A stretch of DNA of 64,000 nt from Brevibacillus_H ginsengisoli (GTDB taxonomy: Bacteria > Bacillota > Bacilli > Brevibacillales > Brevibacillaceae). How positions within the stretch are numbered: position 1 is the first letter of the stretch; each line of letters begins with the position of its first letter. The notes under the pieces were generated by a model. It saw only the letters and a program-made list of their open reading frames with translations. It had not been told where the DNA came from and searched no databases. Shown one piece after another: positions 1 through 8,791 of this stretch. Location: the NCBI RefSeq assembly GCF_050113715.1, contig NZ_JBNJQR010000008.1, positions 124,001-188,000 on the forward strand. The letters run 5' to 3'. The translations under genes and the position numbers were made by a program.

Positions 1-2
1 AG

Positions 3-41
3 CGGCGAATAAAGGCTTTATTTTATAGCCTTTATTCGCCG
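3..41. repeat. Perfect 15-bp inverted repeat (hairpin) at window edge
   Basis: Arms at 3-17 and 27-41 are perfectly complementary around a 9-nt AT loop. There is no T-run after the right arm on the plus strand, and the plus-left flank is outside the window. It may be a minus-strand terminator of a gene beyond the edge, but that cannot be decided here. Confidence 0.6.
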
Positions 42-100
42 GACTTATATACAAGCATTTCCAAAAGGCGTTTCCACACGAAATGAATACCCAATATAAC

Positions 101-160
101 AAATAAAGCCCCGAACATATTAGATATATACAATATGTTTGAGGCTTTATTTTATTTTGT
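101..160 (-). terminator. Bidirectional-looking terminator downstream of the TPR gene
   Basis: AATAAAGCC and AACATATT (101-121) pair with AATATGTT and GGCTTTATT (132-152) around a small internal loop. T-rich tails follow on both strands. It lies about 50 nt past the stop of the minus-strand TPR gene and probably ends that transcript. Confidence 0.6.
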
Positions 161-208
161 TTTCTTATAGTAGGTCTTGATAAAATCAGTTAGTATGACT
201 CTTGTTAA

Positions 209-1147
209 TTACCAAACCTTCCACCAAGGTTTCTTCGCGTCTTGAGAGTCCGAATGCTCTTCTTGCTTTTCCTCCAGCAACTCAGGCGGCAGCTGGTCGA
301 GGAAGTTTTGTACGACCTCTTTGAATTGCTCTTGAACATGAGGAAGCATCTCTTTTAGGACCTCAACAGCCTGTTGCTTCTGGTCTGACGATATCAAGGC
401 ATTGGCATAGTTAAAACCAACGTAAGGATATTCAAAGTTTGGTTTCCAATATTTCTCGGCGAACTGGATCAATTGATAGACATAACCGGCCTGTCCTAAT
501 TCACCTGTTACATTCATGATTGTGATCTCGCTGTCTCCGCTTTTGGTAATCGCTTCCTGGTATTTTTCCATCGCCAAAAGCAAGTTCCCTTCTTGCATGG
601 ACAATCGACCCATGATCAGTTGCGGACGCCAAGCTCCCTCTTCCCGACCGAAAAACTCCAGGCGTTCCATTAATTCCTTGATTTTCCCGTGTTCGACGAA
701 GTTAGAGACGTACCAATCCAAACCATTATCCTGATTTGGATCTTTCACTAATCCCGCTTCCAGGAATTCAAAGGCTTTTTCTTCGTTGCCTTCCAATACC
801 AGAATTTTGGACATATTGGTATACGCGCTGCCCGCGTTCGGATAGTTCTGAATGACATAAATAAGGAGTGATTTCGCTTGCTCAAACTCTTGCTGGTGCA
901 TATGGACTACCGCGCGAAAAATCAAAGCTGGTTCAATCGGTCCATACAATTCTAACAGTCGATCCGCGGCCTGGGCAGCTTCCGTGAAGAATTCCTTGCT
1001 CACGAGATCCATCGCAAACTGACGCAACATATCTTTATCGTCCCAAAACCGCTCCATGGTAGGCAGGGCGACTTTCTCCAGAAATAATTCTCGTGTCAGC
1101 TCAATTCGTTGACCATGCTCATTGGTGAATTCAATAAGATCAGACAT
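209..1147 (-). CDS. Tetratricopeptide-repeat protein
   Basis: The 312-residue soluble protein is made largely of helical repeats with the TPR pattern. Examples are the stretch around residues 55-135 (EAAQAADRLLELYG, FEQAKSLLIYVIQNYPNAGSAY, KAFEFLEAGLVKDPN) and further repeats to about residue 280. It has no signal peptide and no enzymatic domain, and it ends in a tryptophan-rich tail (KKPWWKVW). TPR proteins act as protein-binding scaffolds; the partner here cannot be read from the sequence. The ATG is preceded by a GAGGGGTCC ribosome site. It runs the same way as the IDEAL-domain gene 68 nt upstream, so the two may be co-transcribed. The fold call is firm, the function unknown. Confidence 0.85.
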   Translation of the reverse strand: MSDLIEFTNEHGQRIELTRELFLEKVALPTMERFWDDKDMLRQFAMDLVSKEFFTEAAQAADRLLELYGPIEPALIFRAVVHMHQQEFEQAKSLLIYVIQNYPNAGSAYTNMSKILVLEGNEEKAFEFLEAGLVKDPNQDNGLDWYVSNFVEHGKIKELMERLEFFGREEGAWRPQLIMGRLSMQEGNLLLAMEKYQEAITKSGDSEITIMNVTGELGQAGYVYQLIQFAEKYWKPNFEYPYVGFNYANALISSDQKQQAVEVLKEMLPHVQEQFKEVVQNFLDQLPPELLEEKQEEHSDSQDAKKPWWKVW

Positions 1148-1215
1148 TAGAGGACCCCTCTTTCGTATGCTTGGCTACCTATTGTATATTCGAGAGGCGC
1201 AAGGGTATTCCCTGT

Positions 1216-1590
1216 TTAAATCCAAGCTTTTATATTTACTTTGCGTATAAATTCCTCAGTGGATTCTTTTAGGTTATTTTCTTTATCGCTCTCATCGTCT
1301 GACATCCCCATGAGTTGACGGAAAAGGGCTTCATTACGCGTAGCGAGCGCAAAGTCAAGCAAAGCTTCACGCTGGATTTTCTCTGCTTCTTGCTCCAGTA
1401 AGCTCTCCTCTGTCGCCATATCTGATTCAATAATTTGAAATGCTTTATCGATTCGAGGAATGCGGACAATCCAATCGAATACGCTATCTGGATTCCGGTC
1501 ACGTCCAATAATGTATGCATGTTCTCCAAGAGGCAACCCTTGCTCAAAGGAGTCTGCGATTAGAATGACGCGTTGTCCAAGCTTGAACAT
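1216..1590 (-). CDS. IDEAL-domain protein (small, unknown role)
   Basis: The product is 124 residues. Residues about 5-55 form a small beta-rich N-terminal part (FKLGQRVILIADSFEQG to WIVRIPRIDKAFQI). Residues about 70-95 (EALLDFALATRNEALFRQLM) fit the IDEAL motif of Bacillales proteins such as YpiB. The C-terminus is acidic and charged. The start has a good site, GAGGAGGTTGACGTAA before ATG. IDEAL domains are found at protein tails in Firmicutes and are thought to mediate protein interaction. Assignment rests on motif shape, so it is moderate. Confidence 0.65.
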   Translation of the reverse strand: MFKLGQRVILIADSFEQGLPLGEHAYIIGRDRNPDSVFDWIVRIPRIDKAFQIIESDMATEESLLEQEAEKIQREALLDFALATRNEALFRQLMGMSDDESDKENNLKESTEEFIRKVNIKAWI

Positions 1591-1679
1591 TTACGTCAAC
1601 CTCCTCTACCATTACCTGCACAACAGTCATGCTCGTCATGTGTGATCGTGATGTATTCTTATGATACTCAGTTGAAACC

Positions 1680-1708
1680 TTGTTGGGAAGCAAAAAATCA
1701 GCTAAACT
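1680..1708 (+). promoter_or_regulatory. Predicted sigma-A promoter for the DUF2621 gene
   Basis: TTGTTG (1680-1685) and TAAACT (1703-1708) are separated by 17 nt, about 45 nt upstream of the start codon at 1753. Confidence 0.45.
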
Positions 1709-1752
1709 TCATTACAAGACATAGAGAAAACAGTTGAGGTGAAACGAAGCTC

Positions 1753-2175
1753 ATGAACGCATGGTTCTCGTTATTTATTACATTCTGGACCTTTGTTCTT
1801 TTTGGCCTCTTGGTTATTGGCGGCTTCTTCATGTTCCGCAAATTTTTGAAGTCCATGCCCAAGCAGGATGGCAAATCTGATCTGGACTGGCAGGATCACT
1901 ATATCGATCAGACACGCTCCCTATGGACAGATGAAACACTAGCTTTCCTGAATGAGTTGGTGGAGCCCGTTCCTCCCATTTTTCGTGATGTGGCCAGACG
2001 TACCATTGCGGCTCGCATCGGACAGTTGGCCCTCGAGGAAAAGGCTTCCGTCATCACCCAGGACTTGATTATTAAAGGATATATTCAGGCAACCCCGAAA
2101 CGTGACCACAAGTGGCTGGTTGCTCATTTACAGAAAAAAGAGATTGAGCTTGCTCCCTACCAGCAGTATTTGTAA
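1753..2175 (+). CDS. DUF2621 family membrane-anchored protein (YneK-like)
   Basis: The product is 140 residues with one N-terminal membrane helix (about residues 5-29, FITFWTFVLFGLLVIGGFFMF). A soluble domain of about 110 residues follows. Its C-terminal half (VARRTIAARIGQLALEEKASVITQDLIIKGYIQATPKRD) resembles the helical domain found at the end of light-independent protochlorophyllide reductase B and in DUF2621 proteins of Bacillales. The function of the family is not known. The start is preceded by GAGGTGAAACG. It converges with the glutathione peroxidase gene (stops 23 nt apart). Family recognition is from memory and moderately sure. Confidence 0.7.
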   Translation: MNAWFSLFITFWTFVLFGLLVIGGFFMFRKFLKSMPKQDGKSDLDWQDHYIDQTRSLWTDETLAFLNELVEPVPPIFRDVARRTIAARIGQLALEEKASVITQDLIIKGYIQATPKRDHKWLVAHLQKKEIELAPYQQYL

Positions 2176-2198
2176 GAGATCACTCTTGCCAGCTTGGG

Positions 2199-2684
2199 CT
2201 ACTTTGCTAACAAACGCTTGATGTCTTCTTCCAGATCTTCTGGTTTCGTCGTGGGGGCATAGCGTTTCACCACGTTGCCTTTTCGATCGACGAGAAACTT
2301 GGTGAAGTTCCATTTAATCGAGTCGGTCAGCATACCAGGCGCCTCTTTCACCAGATAGCGATAGAGTGGATGAGCGTCGGCCCCGTTAACATCGATCTTG
2401 GCAAACATCGGGAACGTCACATGGTAATTGACTTCACAAAATTGCTGAATCTCCTCTTCCGTTCCCGGTTCCTGACTCATGAATTGATTGCAGGGAAACC
2501 CAAGCACAACCAACCCGTCCATTTGATAGGTTTCGTATAAGGATTGCAAGCCTTTATATTGCGGCGTAAATCCACATTTACTCGCCGTATTGACAATGAG
2601 CAGCACATTGCCCGCATAATCGTTGAGTGATCGCGCTTCTCCTCGAATCGTCCTCACTTCGAATGAATAGACGCTCATATCCAT
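2199..2684 (-). CDS. bsaA: Glutathione peroxidase-family thiol peroxidase
   Basis: About 161 residues, the usual length for bacterial GPx. The peroxidatic cysteine sits in NTASKCGFT (about residue 37), the conserved Gln in the GFPCNQF block (about residue 72), and the catalytic Trp in KWNFTKFLV. It uses cysteine rather than selenocysteine and should reduce peroxides with thioredoxin or low-molecular-weight thiols in the cytoplasm. A GTG at 2687 and ATGs at 2684 and 2678 are in frame. The site AAGGAAAAGAG lies best for 2684 or 2678. It overlaps the stop of the DUF502 gene, which suggests translational coupling. The gene symbol follows the Bacillus homologue. Confidence 0.92.
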   Translation of the reverse strand: MDMSVYSFEVRTIRGEARSLNDYAGNVLLIVNTASKCGFTPQYKGLQSLYETYQMDGLVVLGFPCNQFMSQEPGTEEEIQQFCEVNYHVTFPMFAKIDVNGADAHPLYRYLVKEAPGMLTDSIKWNFTKFLVDRKGNVVKRYAPTTKPEDLEEDIKRLLAK

Positions 2685-3253
2685 CACTCTTTTCCTTCTT
2701 CTTTTTTAGGTTCTTTTCCAGATACGCCCCCGGAAACCAGGAATGTCATGACGTCCGCACTCTCTGCTTCCAATACCTCCACTTGATCGGAAGGAAAAAG
2801 GAGCACGTTGCCCGCGACATTGTACGATTGCGGAAAATAAACCGCTACATGATCCTCAATGCCATACATACTCATGGAATCTCGTGTAATGAAACCGATC
2901 GCCTTAGCATAGCCATTCGGAGTCAGTCTAACGAGTACCGGACGATCGAAGCTTTTCTTATCTCCGACGAACGCCCCGATTAAATCCTTAATCGATGAAT
3001 ACAACAGTTTAATAAATGGCAAGTGGCCAAATATTTTATCAACGATCGACAAGAGGCCTCTCGTCAAAACATTGGACGATAAGAATCCAATCACAACAAT
3101 ACTTGCCAGCGTAATGACAAAACCAACGCCAGGAATAGGAAGTCTAAGCCAGCTATCTACGGTGACAAACACTTTGTACAAAACATAGATGGTTACGGCT
3201 AGTGGAATGGTAAATAATAATCCTTCAAAAAAATATCTGGCAACCCGTTTCAA
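2684..3253 (-). CDS. DUF502 family membrane protein
   Basis: About 189 residues. Two membrane helices occur near residues 6-28 (EGLLFTIPLAVTIYVLYKVF) and 42-60 (GFVITLASIVVIGFLSS). A conserved stretch (LPFIKLLYSSIKDLIGAF) and a soluble C-terminal part with NVLLFPSDQVEVLE follow, typical of DUF502. The chosen start is TTG at 3253, preceded by GAAAGGGGAACTAACA. The upstream ATG at 3313 has no ribosome site and adds 20 poorly structured residues. The charged lysine/glutamate tail overlaps the start of the peroxidase gene. The function of the family is unknown. Confidence 0.8.
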   Translation of the reverse strand: MKRVARYFFEGLLFTIPLAVTIYVLYKVFVTVDSWLRLPIPGVGFVITLASIVVIGFLSSNVLTRGLLSIVDKIFGHLPFIKLLYSSIKDLIGAFVGDKKSFDRPVLVRLTPNGYAKAIGFITRDSMSMYGIEDHVAVYFPQSYNVAGNVLLFPSDQVEVLEAESADVMTFLVSGGVSGKEPKKEEGKE

Positions 3254-3410
3254 TGTTAGTTCCCCTTTCAATTCTTCTGTATTCCATTGTACTGATTCTA
3301 TTCTCTGATTCAAGTTTACAGGTGTTTATCATGTGGTTATTAGAGACGATCCCGCTCTATTTTGGTATGATAGAACAAACTATTTGGTAAAAGCAAGGAG
3401 GTCTCGTAAC

Positions 3411-4244
3411 ATGGAAACGTCGCAAACTGTCGTGAGTGCAGAATGGCTCCATGCAAATCTTCAGGATCCCAATCTGGTTATTCTCGATTGCCGCTTTATG
3501 TTAGGTCAACCTGTCTCAGGGCGATCAAACTATGAAATCTCTCATATTCCTGGAGCTGTTTATGTAGATTTGGAGGCTGACCTGTCTGGTCCCAAATCAA
3601 AACATGGTAGTCGCCACCCTCTGCCTTCTGTGGAAGCAATGACCGCTCTTTTCTCCCAATTAGGAATTGATGATCAAACAACCGTCATCGCGTACGACGA
3701 TCAGGATTTAGCCATGGCGGCAAGACTCTGGTGGATGCTGCGCTATGTGGGCCACAGCAAAGTTGCCGTCCTGGAGGGAGGATTTGCTGGCTGGCAAAAA
3801 GCCGGGTTTCCAACCACCACTGAAGTCACTTCTCGAAAGCCACGCGATTTTAAAGCCCATGTACAAGCTGAAATGCTGGTTACACTCGATGATGTACTCT
3901 CGCGTGATGATCAAACCGTCTTGATCGATTCCAGAGCGCGTGAACGCTATTTGGGTGAAAACGAAACAATCGATCCTAAAGCCGGACACATTCCTGGTGC
4001 GCTAAACTACTTCTTCAAAGAAAACCTGACCACTGAGAGCACCTTACTTCCTACACCGGAATTACGCAAACGCTTTGATCAAGTCGTCAACGCCAAGGAA
4101 GTAATGGTTTACTGCGGTTCTGGTGTGACAGCCTGTGTCAATCTGTTGGCCCTCCACAAAATCGGACGTACCGATGCCAAGCTGTATCTGGGAAGTTGGA
4201 GCGATTATTCCTCCTACGAATTACCCGTCGCCACCAAAGAATAA
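3411..4244 (+). CDS. Two-domain rhodanese: thiosulfate/3-mercaptopyruvate sulfurtransferase
   Basis: The protein is 277 residues with two rhodanese domains (about 5-130 and 160-275), the usual tandem form. The C-terminal domain carries the active loop CGSGVTA. That sequence favours 3-mercaptopyruvate over thiosulfate (classical thiosulfate rhodaneses have CRKGVTA-type loops). It transfers sulfane sulfur to thiols or cyanide in the cytoplasm. ATG 3411 is chosen because AAGGAGG precedes it; an upstream in-frame ATG at 3333 has none. The stop codon overlaps the next start by one base (TAATG), so it is coupled to the DUF817 gene. Confidence 0.92.
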   Translation: METSQTVVSAEWLHANLQDPNLVILDCRFMLGQPVSGRSNYEISHIPGAVYVDLEADLSGPKSKHGSRHPLPSVEAMTALFSQLGIDDQTTVIAYDDQDLAMAARLWWMLRYVGHSKVAVLEGGFAGWQKAGFPTTTEVTSRKPRDFKAHVQAEMLVTLDDVLSRDDQTVLIDSRARERYLGENETIDPKAGHIPGALNYFFKENLTTESTLLPTPELRKRFDQVVNAKEVMVYCGSGVTACVNLLALHKIGRTDAKLYLGSWSDYSSYELPVATKE

Positions 4245-5029
4245 TGAAACGCATGATCCTGTTTTTTCTGCATTTTGGGTATCAGCAGGCGCTCTCCTGC
4301 TTGTTTCCCGCCTTTATCTTTATCACACTAGCACTCTCGCATGTGATCATCATTCCTGGACTTCCTCGATATGATTTTATTTTACTCGCTTGTGTGGGGA
4401 TGCAGGCTGTCATGGTCTGGAGCAAGTTGGAGACGGTAGATGAACTAAAAGTGATCACGGTGTTTCACTTGATCGGGTTGGCCTTGGAAATCTTCAAGGT
4501 CCATATGGGTTCATGGGCGTATCCTGAATTGGCATACAGTAAAATCTGGGGAGTTCCGCTCTACAGCGGTTTCATGTACGCGAGTGTGGCCAGCTATCTC
4601 TGTCAGTCTTGGCGTAGGTTGGATATCTCGATTGAGCGATGGCCGCACGCTCTTTTGACAATTCCATTGGGGGCTGCGATTTACCTCAACTTTTTTGCGC
4701 ATCATTACTGGATCGATATTCGTTGGGTGTTGACGGTCCTGATCTTCCTCTGCTTCAGACAGACGAAGGTACACTATCATGTAAACGGTCGCTCCTATTG
4801 GATGCCGCTGTGGCTCTCGTTTTTGTTGATCGGCTTTTTTATCTGGTTGGCCGAGAACATCGCGACACTGCTCGGAGCCTGGCAATACCCCAATCAACAG
4901 CATGGCTGGCACATGGTGGGATTCAGTAAAATCAGCTCTTGGTTCCTTCTCGTGATTGTCAGCTTCATCATCGTGGCTCAATTGAAGCATGTAAAGCTAA
5001 ACCGTTCATCGATAGCGATAGAAAGATAG
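4244..5029 (+). CDS. DUF817 family multi-pass membrane protein
   Basis: The product is 261 residues with about eight hydrophobic helices. The conserved tract around FKVHMGSWAYPELAYSKIWG, with histidines in NFFAHHYWIDIRW and tryptophans near the end (ENIATLLGAWQYPNQQ), is typical of DUF817 (YoaT in Bacillus). No function is established. The start is the ATG overlapping the upstream stop at 4244; the in-frame ATG at 4196 lies inside the sulfurtransferase gene. Co-transcription with the sulfurtransferase is likely, and a terminator follows immediately. Confidence 0.8.
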   Translation: MKRMILFFLHFGYQQALSCLFPAFIFITLALSHVIIIPGLPRYDFILLACVGMQAVMVWSKLETVDELKVITVFHLIGLALEIFKVHMGSWAYPELAYSKIWGVPLYSGFMYASVASYLCQSWRRLDISIERWPHALLTIPLGAAIYLNFFAHHYWIDIRWVLTVLIFLCFRQTKVHYHVNGRSYWMPLWLSFLLIGFFIWLAENIATLLGAWQYPNQQHGWHMVGFSKISSWFLLVIVSFIIVAQLKHVKLNRSSIAIER

Positions 5030-5059
5030 AAATCCAGTTCATTACGACTGGATTTTTTC
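5030..5059 (+). terminator. Rho-independent terminator after the sulfurtransferase-DUF817 pair
   Basis: AAATCCAGT pairs with ACTGGATTT across an 8-nt loop, followed by TTTTTT. It sits in the gap between convergent genes. Confidence 0.85.
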
Positions 5060-5060
5060 A

Positions 5061-6218
5061 TTACAGAGACTCCGCAATATTCGTTCGAATGCTGTGCCAT
5101 AGAAACAAAATACAAGCAAGAAAGGCAAACACAAACGCCACAAAAAAAGACAAACTCATCTGGTTAATGGTCCCCGCTATAAGAGGACCTGTCATTGCCC
5201 CGATGGAAAGAACGGCGGAAAAAATACTGAATGCTGTCCCGTAGGATTCTCTTGGCGCTTGTTGGGTCAAGATCGTTGACATCGCTGGAAAAAGCATGCC
5301 AAAGCAGACCCCAAGGCTAAGCATCCATGCTTGTAGCGGAAAGTTGACCCCCACCGCCAATCCATACATGATGAGTCCTAAACAGCCCAATCCAACCAGA
5401 CAGCGAATCTGTGGAGCTATTCGGTGAAGTGCTACTATACTTAAAATGGTTAGCGAACCAACGCCCATCACCCCAAACAAACTGCCCGTTACACTTGGTG
5501 CCAGATGATTGCGCTCAATGAGCAAAGGAACCTCGAACATCAGCGTCCCTTGCGCATACAGTACACAAAACCCGGTTAGATAGGCTAACATCAGTTTGGT
5601 AAAAGACATACTAACTGTTCCCGCTTGAGCCGTTTTCGAGTCTCGCAAAGGAATCTTCTGTCGCCTCACTGGAAGCCTCCAGATCGCTACGGCTCCAGCT
5701 ACCAGCATGATTACACCAAACCATTGAAAGGCTTGGTGGTAGCCCGCATGGGAAGCAAGGTAACCACCAACCACCGGCGATACCATCGAGGCAATGGTCA
5801 TTACCATTCCGTTTTTGGCCATGACATTTCCCTGCTCTATGGATGTTCTCCCCAACTCCCCCAACATGGCAAAACAAGCTGGCGTAACAAATGCCATCAC
5901 AAACCCGAAGACGAATCGCAACAACAGCAATACGCCAAATTCATCTACTGTTCCTTGCGCAATCAACAACAGACCTGCTAAAAACAGGCCACCACTGATT
6001 AAAAACGGCTTGGAATAGCGATCCAGTATGGGTCCAGCAATGAGATTACCTACCAAATTACTGCTGGAATAAGCGCTTAACAAAACCCCAATGAGCATGG
6101 CGGAAGCCCCGAGAGATTGAGCATATGGAGCGAGCAAGGGCATCTGCGCATGCATGTCAAACGACGAAAGAAACAAGATGAAAAACAAGGTAACCTTCAC
6201 TGTCTTGATTGTCCCCAC
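5061..6218 (-). CDS. Major facilitator superfamily transporter
   Basis: The protein is 385 residues with 12 predicted helices. The MFS loop 2-3 signature is GPILDRYSKPFLISGGL (about residues 62-78), in place of the common GxLaDrxGrR. Helix 4-5 has RFVFGFVMAFVTPACFAMLGEL and helix 5 has SPVVGGYLASHAGYHQAF, like drug and small-solute exporters. The substrate cannot be deduced. The GTG at 6218 directly abuts the AAAGGAG site, which is too close, so the true start may be the GTG at codon 7. No functional partner is obvious next to it. Confidence 0.85.
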   Translation of the reverse strand: MGTIKTVKVTLFFILFLSSFDMHAQMPLLAPYAQSLGASAMLIGVLLSAYSSSNLVGNLIAGPILDRYSKPFLISGGLFLAGLLLIAQGTVDEFGVLLLLRFVFGFVMAFVTPACFAMLGELGRTSIEQGNVMAKNGMVMTIASMVSPVVGGYLASHAGYHQAFQWFGVIMLVAGAVAIWRLPVRRQKIPLRDSKTAQAGTVSMSFTKLMLAYLTGFCVLYAQGTLMFEVPLLIERNHLAPSVTGSLFGVMGVGSLTILSIVALHRIAPQIRCLVGLGCLGLIMYGLAVGVNFPLQAWMLSLGVCFGMLFPAMSTILTQQAPRESYGTAFSIFSAVLSIGAMTGPLIAGTINQMSLSFFVAFVFAFLACILFLWHSIRTNIAESL

Positions 6219-6261
6219 TCCTTTTTAATCCCATGTTATCGAGACAACCCGTGAAATATGT

Positions 6262-6302
6262 CAAAAACCACACCTCGTCATGAATGAATGGTGTGGTTTT
6301 CC
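6262..6302 (-). terminator. Terminator downstream of ccdC
   Basis: On the minus strand AAAACCACACC pairs with GGTGTGGTTTT and is followed by TTTTTG. The 11-bp stem lies just past the stop at 6312. Confidence 0.8.
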
Positions 6303-6311
6303 CTTTGGTGG

Positions 6312-6818
6312 TTAAGGACTGATTCGATTGTTGATTTGAGAAGTGAGTTTACTAAACTTCCAATAGCTGCCGATTCTCCAGATCGCGATGTAAATCATCC
6401 CCATGATCATCATGAGTACGCTAAAATCAATTGGATCTAAGCTTTTAAAGTACTGCGCCAAGGAGAACCGGATGGCAATGATCGCGATCAGGATATATTT
6501 AAAATATTCATTAGGCTTGGTATAGATCAACCCATCCGCTCTTCTTTCATACTCTGTATGCTTCAGCATAATGAAGCCAAACACGCTTCCCAATATACCA
6601 GCAGCCAGTAGCTCCCAATAGGCCGGCCAGTGAAAGATTCTCCCTGGAATGTGCATGATTTGTTGCATGCTAAACGAGATAACGATGAACATGATGATGA
6701 CAGGGATCAACATCCTAAGCCCATTTCCTTTGATGGGACGATGTGTTCTTCGGGTTTTTCTCCAAATAACCAGTCCAATGATGACAATAGCAGCTGTCAT
6801 AGAAATGATGGATTGCAT
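6312..6818 (-). CDS. ccdC: CcdC-like membrane protein (DUF1453)
   Basis: The product is 168 residues with five hydrophobic helices. It carries the family features of CcdC: a basic segment RRTHRPIKGNGLRMLIP after helix 1, the YERRADGLIYTKPNEYFKYILIAI block, and a final helix (MMIMGMIYIAIWRIG). CcdC lies in the ccd region of Bacillus, but its exact role in cytochrome c maturation is unclear, and no ccdA or ccdB is adjacent here. The start is preceded by AAGGAGCGAAGACGGT. Family call good, role uncertain. Confidence 0.8.
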   Translation of the reverse strand: MQSIISMTAAIVIIGLVIWRKTRRTHRPIKGNGLRMLIPVIIMFIVISFSMQQIMHIPGRIFHWPAYWELLAAGILGSVFGFIMLKHTEYERRADGLIYTKPNEYFKYILIAIIAIRFSLAQYFKSLDPIDFSVLMMIMGMIYIAIWRIGSYWKFSKLTSQINNRISP

Positions 6819-6867
6819 ACCGTCTTCGCTCCTTCTTTTTGCATCTTAGAACATGTAAAACTTCTTC

Positions 6868-7650
6868 CTATAACGATATTTTTCGGTCAAGTAAATACGC
6901 ACACAGACGAATCACTAGAAAAGCCGCTACCCAGCTAATGACCATACTAACAAGTACTTCCCATGTAAATGGCGACGAGATAACAGGATCCTCGGCCGCT
7001 CCAGTTTTTATGAACAGATTGTTCAGTAATGACGTGTTGATTCCACTGTAAAAGAAGCCAATCCCACTCATAAATACTAGCCACAATAAAGGAATGAGAG
7101 GACGAAGTGAAGTGTAAGCAGCACTACCCATAAGCATGCTGATGGACGTAAGGAACGGACTGAATCCAATGACCAAGATGAGCAAATTTAGACCAGTTAA
7201 TACACTGGCTTCCACATCTGTCCAAGCGTACTGCGGAAGAACTAAGATAATGAATACTGTGTATAACGAAATCAGCGCGAATAATAAGCTCGCTCCAACA
7301 ACCACCCGCAAAAAGAGGGCGATCCATTTGGAGCTGACTAACCAAACTCTGGGATAGGGAAGTGTCAGCCACCATCCATATGTCTCATTTTCCCACTCTC
7401 TTTTCATCATCGAGACTCCTGTTACAATTAACACATACGGAAAACCTGTGGTAACAACCCAGAGATGATATAACTCAAGGTGATGATGATTTGCAAAGTA
7501 AGTGACGATTCCAACGCCAAATATCGCAAAGAGTGCCAGGTAGATCGTCCACCAGCTTTTGGTCACACGGGAACGACCTTGTTTCCTCCAGCTTCCCTTC
7601 AAGGTAAATTCATGACGGACAAGTGCCCAAAAAGTATGAGAGGAACTCAT
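6868..7650 (-). CDS. ABC transporter permease of a GntR-regulated cassette
   Basis: About 260 residues. An N-terminal cytoplasmic segment is followed by six hydrophobic helices, the ABC-2-like membrane subunit layout. It overlaps the upstream ATPase gene (stop TGA within ATGA). The ATG at 7650 is preceded by AAGGAG at good spacing; the GTG at 7659 is inside the site and was rejected. Its pairing with a YtrA-type GntR repressor and a YtrB-like ATPase suggests a stress or antibiotic-response ABC exporter. The cargo is unknown. Confidence 0.85.
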   Translation of the reverse strand: MSSSHTFWALVRHEFTLKGSWRKQGRSRVTKSWWTIYLALFAIFGVGIVTYFANHHHLELYHLWVVTTGFPYVLIVTGVSMMKREWENETYGWWLTLPYPRVWLVSSKWIALFLRVVVGASLLFALISLYTVFIILVLPQYAWTDVEASVLTGLNLLILVIGFSPFLTSISMLMGSAAYTSLRPLIPLLWLVFMSGIGFFYSGINTSLLNNLFIKTGAAEDPVISSPFTWEVLVSMVISWVAAFLVIRLCAYLLDRKISL

Positions 7651-8360
7651 CGTCTCCACTCCTTCTGATAGTAAGTTCGGAATACATCCTGCAAGGAACC
7701 GTATTCGGCACGCAAATCCTCAGTTTCCCCTGACCAAATAACCCTACCTTTATCCATGAACACGGCATAGTCGAACAAACCTTCTACTTCATGAATGTCA
7801 TGTGTACTGATCAGAATGGTTTGCTCCCCACCCTCCAAAAAATCAATCATTCCGGCCACGATCGCTTCACGAGAAATGACGTCAATCCCAGCAAATGGTT
7901 CATCCAAAATAATCAGAGGAACACGGCGAGCCATACAGAGAATCAGCATGACCCTTGCCTCTTGCCCTCGGCTCATTCCCCCTACTTTCTGCTCCAATTC
8001 GATGTCCATAAACTCAGCTAACTTCTGCGCTGCTTCCATTTCGAAGCCTGGTAAAAAAGTGGCACCCCATTCAAAAGTCTGCTGTACTGTAAGTTTGGGA
8101 TACCAGCGCGCGCGGTCAGGCAGATACGCGATCTGGCTGTTGGCTTGCCAACCTGGCGTTTGTCCAAGGACCTGGATTTTCCCTTCATCTGGTCGGATCA
8201 ATCCGGTAATCGCCCGAAGAAAGCTGGATTTCCCACAACCATTCGGCCCGAGAATACCGACGATTCGACCGGAAGGAATCAGTACATCAAGTTGATCCAA
8301 CGCTTTTTTATTGCCATATGTCTTTGTTATCTGTTCAGCAATAACGATTGCGTTACTCAT
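7647..8360 (-). CDS. ABC transporter ATP-binding protein (YtrB-like)
   Basis: The product is 237 residues with one ATPase domain. Walker A is GPNGCGKSS (about residues 37-45). The signature is a variant, MSRGQEARV, instead of LSGGQ. Walker B is LIILDEP, followed by the switch His in STHDIHE. It provides energy to the permease encoded next, overlapping by four bases, and overlaps the GntR gene by four bases upstream (ATGA on both sides). This is a strictly coupled three-gene operon. The altered signature (R for G) also occurs in related Ytr-type ATPases as I recall them, so it is not necessarily inactive. Confidence 0.92.
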   Translation of the reverse strand: MSNAIVIAEQITKTYGNKKALDQLDVLIPSGRIVGILGPNGCGKSSFLRAITGLIRPDEGKIQVLGQTPGWQANSQIAYLPDRARWYPKLTVQQTFEWGATFLPGFEMEAAQKLAEFMDIELEQKVGGMSRGQEARVMLILCMARRVPLIILDEPFAGIDVISREAIVAGMIDFLEGGEQTILISTHDIHEVEGLFDYAVFMDKGRVIWSGETEDLRAEYGSLQDVFRTYYQKEWRR

Positions 8361-8761
8361 TGATTCGTCCCTCCCATGGCTCGATTTTTTTGTCTGAGGT
8401 ATTCCTCGACATCCGTGAAGGAGAGCCCCAAGCTTTCCATTTGCTCCATAAACGCCTCAATATATTTGGCCGCAATCTCGGTTCGAAATGACTGGACTCT
8501 CTCGATCGACGACGTGACATACGTTCCTTGACCTCGTCGTTTCTCCGTTAAGCCATCGCGTTCCAATTCCTGATAGGCGCGCATCACCGTATTCGGATTC
8601 ATACGCAGTTCCTGAGCCAATTCTCGAACGGAAGGCATTTTATCTCCCAATTTCATTTCTCCTTTGGCGATTGAGCTTCTCACCTGATCTAGAATCTGTT
8701 CATACAGCGGTTGGCTAAAGTCAATCTTAAACCGTAGCGAACCTACTTTTTGTTCTTCCAT
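8357..8761 (-). CDS. GntR-family repressor, YtrA subfamily
   Basis: The product is 134 residues. A winged-helix DNA-binding domain spans about residues 12-80 (PLYEQILDQVRSSIAKGEMKLGDKMPSVRELA, then NPNTVMRAYQELERDGL and the wing KRRGQGTYV). A short C-terminal helical tail serves for dimerisation, typical of YtrA-type GntR proteins, which lack a large effector domain. It should repress its own operon through the palindrome at 8792-8816. The start has a GGAGGAACGCCC site. Confidence 0.93.
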   Translation of the reverse strand: MEEQKVGSLRFKIDFSQPLYEQILDQVRSSIAKGEMKLGDKMPSVRELAQELRMNPNTVMRAYQELERDGLTEKRRGQGTYVTSSIERVQSFRTEIAAKYIEAFMEQMESLGLSFTDVEEYLRQKNRAMGGTNQ

Positions 8762-8791
8762 GGGCGTTCCTCCTGCCCTACTTCTGTATAT

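Noticed and set aside
2199..2684. Selenocysteine-type glutathione peroxidase
   Set aside because: The active-site codon encodes cysteine (TASKCGFT), and no SECIS-like need arises.
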